The position numbers and the translations under genes are program-made. This document shows positions 63,701 to 64,000 of a stretch of 64,000 bases of DNA, one piece after another; positions within the stretch are counted from its first letter, which is position 1, and the number at the start of each line of letters is the position of its first letter. The notes beneath the pieces are model-generated. The model did no database searches, had not been told where the DNA came from, and saw only the letters and a list, made by a program, of their open reading frames with translations. The stretch lies in the NCBI GenBank assembly GCA_003249555.1, contig QKIQ01000025.1, forward strand, positions 1 to 64,000, given 5' to 3'. This DNA is from Clostridia bacterium (lineage in GTDB: Bacteria > Bacillota > Clostridia > Christensenellales > SZUA-584).

Positions 63701-64000
63701 TCAACAGCCTTTTTTTAAACGACTGAACCGCCATTCGCCCACAATCTGCAAAATCAAAGGCAATAGACTCAAAAAAGCATAGGCGGCATAGAAAACATAG
63801 CTGAGCGGCGTTATCGGATTCAATATAATCTGCGGATCGTACAATATTTTTGTCTGATCTAGCGCCATCCCCGTCAGTACCACCGTAATTGCAGCAGATA
63901 AGGCTATCACAAAGCAACGGTCACGGTTGTCAAACCGATAGATGGAAAACGCCGTCCTTCCCTTCAAAGCGTACCCCCGGCTGCGCATCGAATCGGATGT
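63701..64000 (-). CDS. ECF transporter T component, C-terminal part (partial)
   Basis: The visible 99 residues begin inside the protein (TSDSMRSRGYALKGRTAFSI...). The S-x-R-G-Y-x-L-K-G-R-T motif is the second conserved coupling helix motif of EcfT/CbiQ proteins. Two hydrophobic helices follow (CFVIALSAAITVVLTGMAL; PLSYVFYAAYAFLSLLPLIL), and the protein ends GEWRFSRLKKGC. The N-terminal part lies beyond the right edge. ATPase subunits are not visible. Confidence 0.85.
   Translation of the reverse strand, partial: TSDSMRSRGYALKGRTAFSIYRFDNRDRCFVIALSAAITVVLTGMALDQTKILYDPQIILNPITPLSYVFYAAYAFLSLLPLILQIVGEWRFSRLKKGC

Noticed and set aside
63672-63917. Minus-strand frame overlapping the ECF T gene
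   Set aside because: The other frame carries the recognisable S-x-R-G-Y-x-L-K-G-R-T motif and membrane helices; this one is its shadow.
1-64000. CRISPR array, rRNA or classical defence island
   Set aside because: No regularly spaced repeats, no cas-like proteins, no rRNA sequence and no restriction-modification or toxin-antitoxin genes were recognised.

Overview
The window looks like a chromosome segment of an anaerobic, spore-forming Gram-positive bacterium of the class Clostridia. The support is an alpha/beta-type small acid-soluble spore protein, a GerQ-like coat protein, AGGAGG-type ribosome binding sites, a T-box leader, a yybP-ykoY-type riboswitch, several DUF/DegV/GlnQ-type Firmicute families and YesM/YesN-type signalling. 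I cannot name the genus.

Layout. 0-4.5 kb: the tip of an insertion sequence, then a divergent AraC regulator/GH2 glycosidase pair, then a spore SASP gene. 4.6-14 kb: cysK, whose Shine-Dalgarno lies in a perfect 22-bp hairpin stem, facing a complete trpEGDCFBA operon. That operon is preceded by a consensus promoter and a T-box with a UGG (Trp) specifier, and ends in a DAHP synthase gene. 14-16 kb: a secreted LRR/Ig-like/dockerin/NlpC-P60 protein and tRNA-Ser(GCU). 16-21.9 kb: an unusual six-gene minus-strand operon (polar amino acid ABC transporter, PNPOx-like flavoprotein with two 4Fe-4S clusters, Zn-type macrodomain, class M sirtuin) facing an AraC-type regulator. 22-36 kb: mixed metabolism, with a nitroreductase, a ComEC-like MBL lipoprotein, a Ca/Na-type antiporter under a probable Mn riboswitch, a DUF1540 peptide, PanE, a DegV/PAP2-like pair, an XRE membrane regulator, an LRR lipoprotein, a second amino acid ABC transporter and an EamA exporter. 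36-45 kb: a YtfQ-YtfR-YtfT-YjfF-like (galactofuranose-type) sugar ABC transporter with a YesM/YesN two-component system and a second, membrane-anchored binding protein. 45-49.4 kb: three genes for membrane proteins, two with N-terminal zinc ribbons.

49.69-63.51 kb appears to be an integrated mobilizable element of about 13.8 kb. It has 26-bp near-identical core repeats at both ends that resemble a tRNA 3' end, paired GTTGCTACAT arm-type repeats just inside each core, a tyrosine integrase (frameshifted), an excisionase, a RepA-like ATPase (frameshifted near its C-terminus), a MobV relaxase and a recognisable MobV-type oriT. Its cargo is an operon of secreted or lipoprotein surface proteins (divergent InlB-type repeats) facing an MFS-LuxR fusion regulator. 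Beyond the right end lies the C-terminal part of an ECF transporter T component.

The candidates I consider most worth following are the sirtuin/macrodomain/flavoprotein/transporter operon, the mobile element with its surface-protein cargo, and the SD-masking palindrome of cysK.
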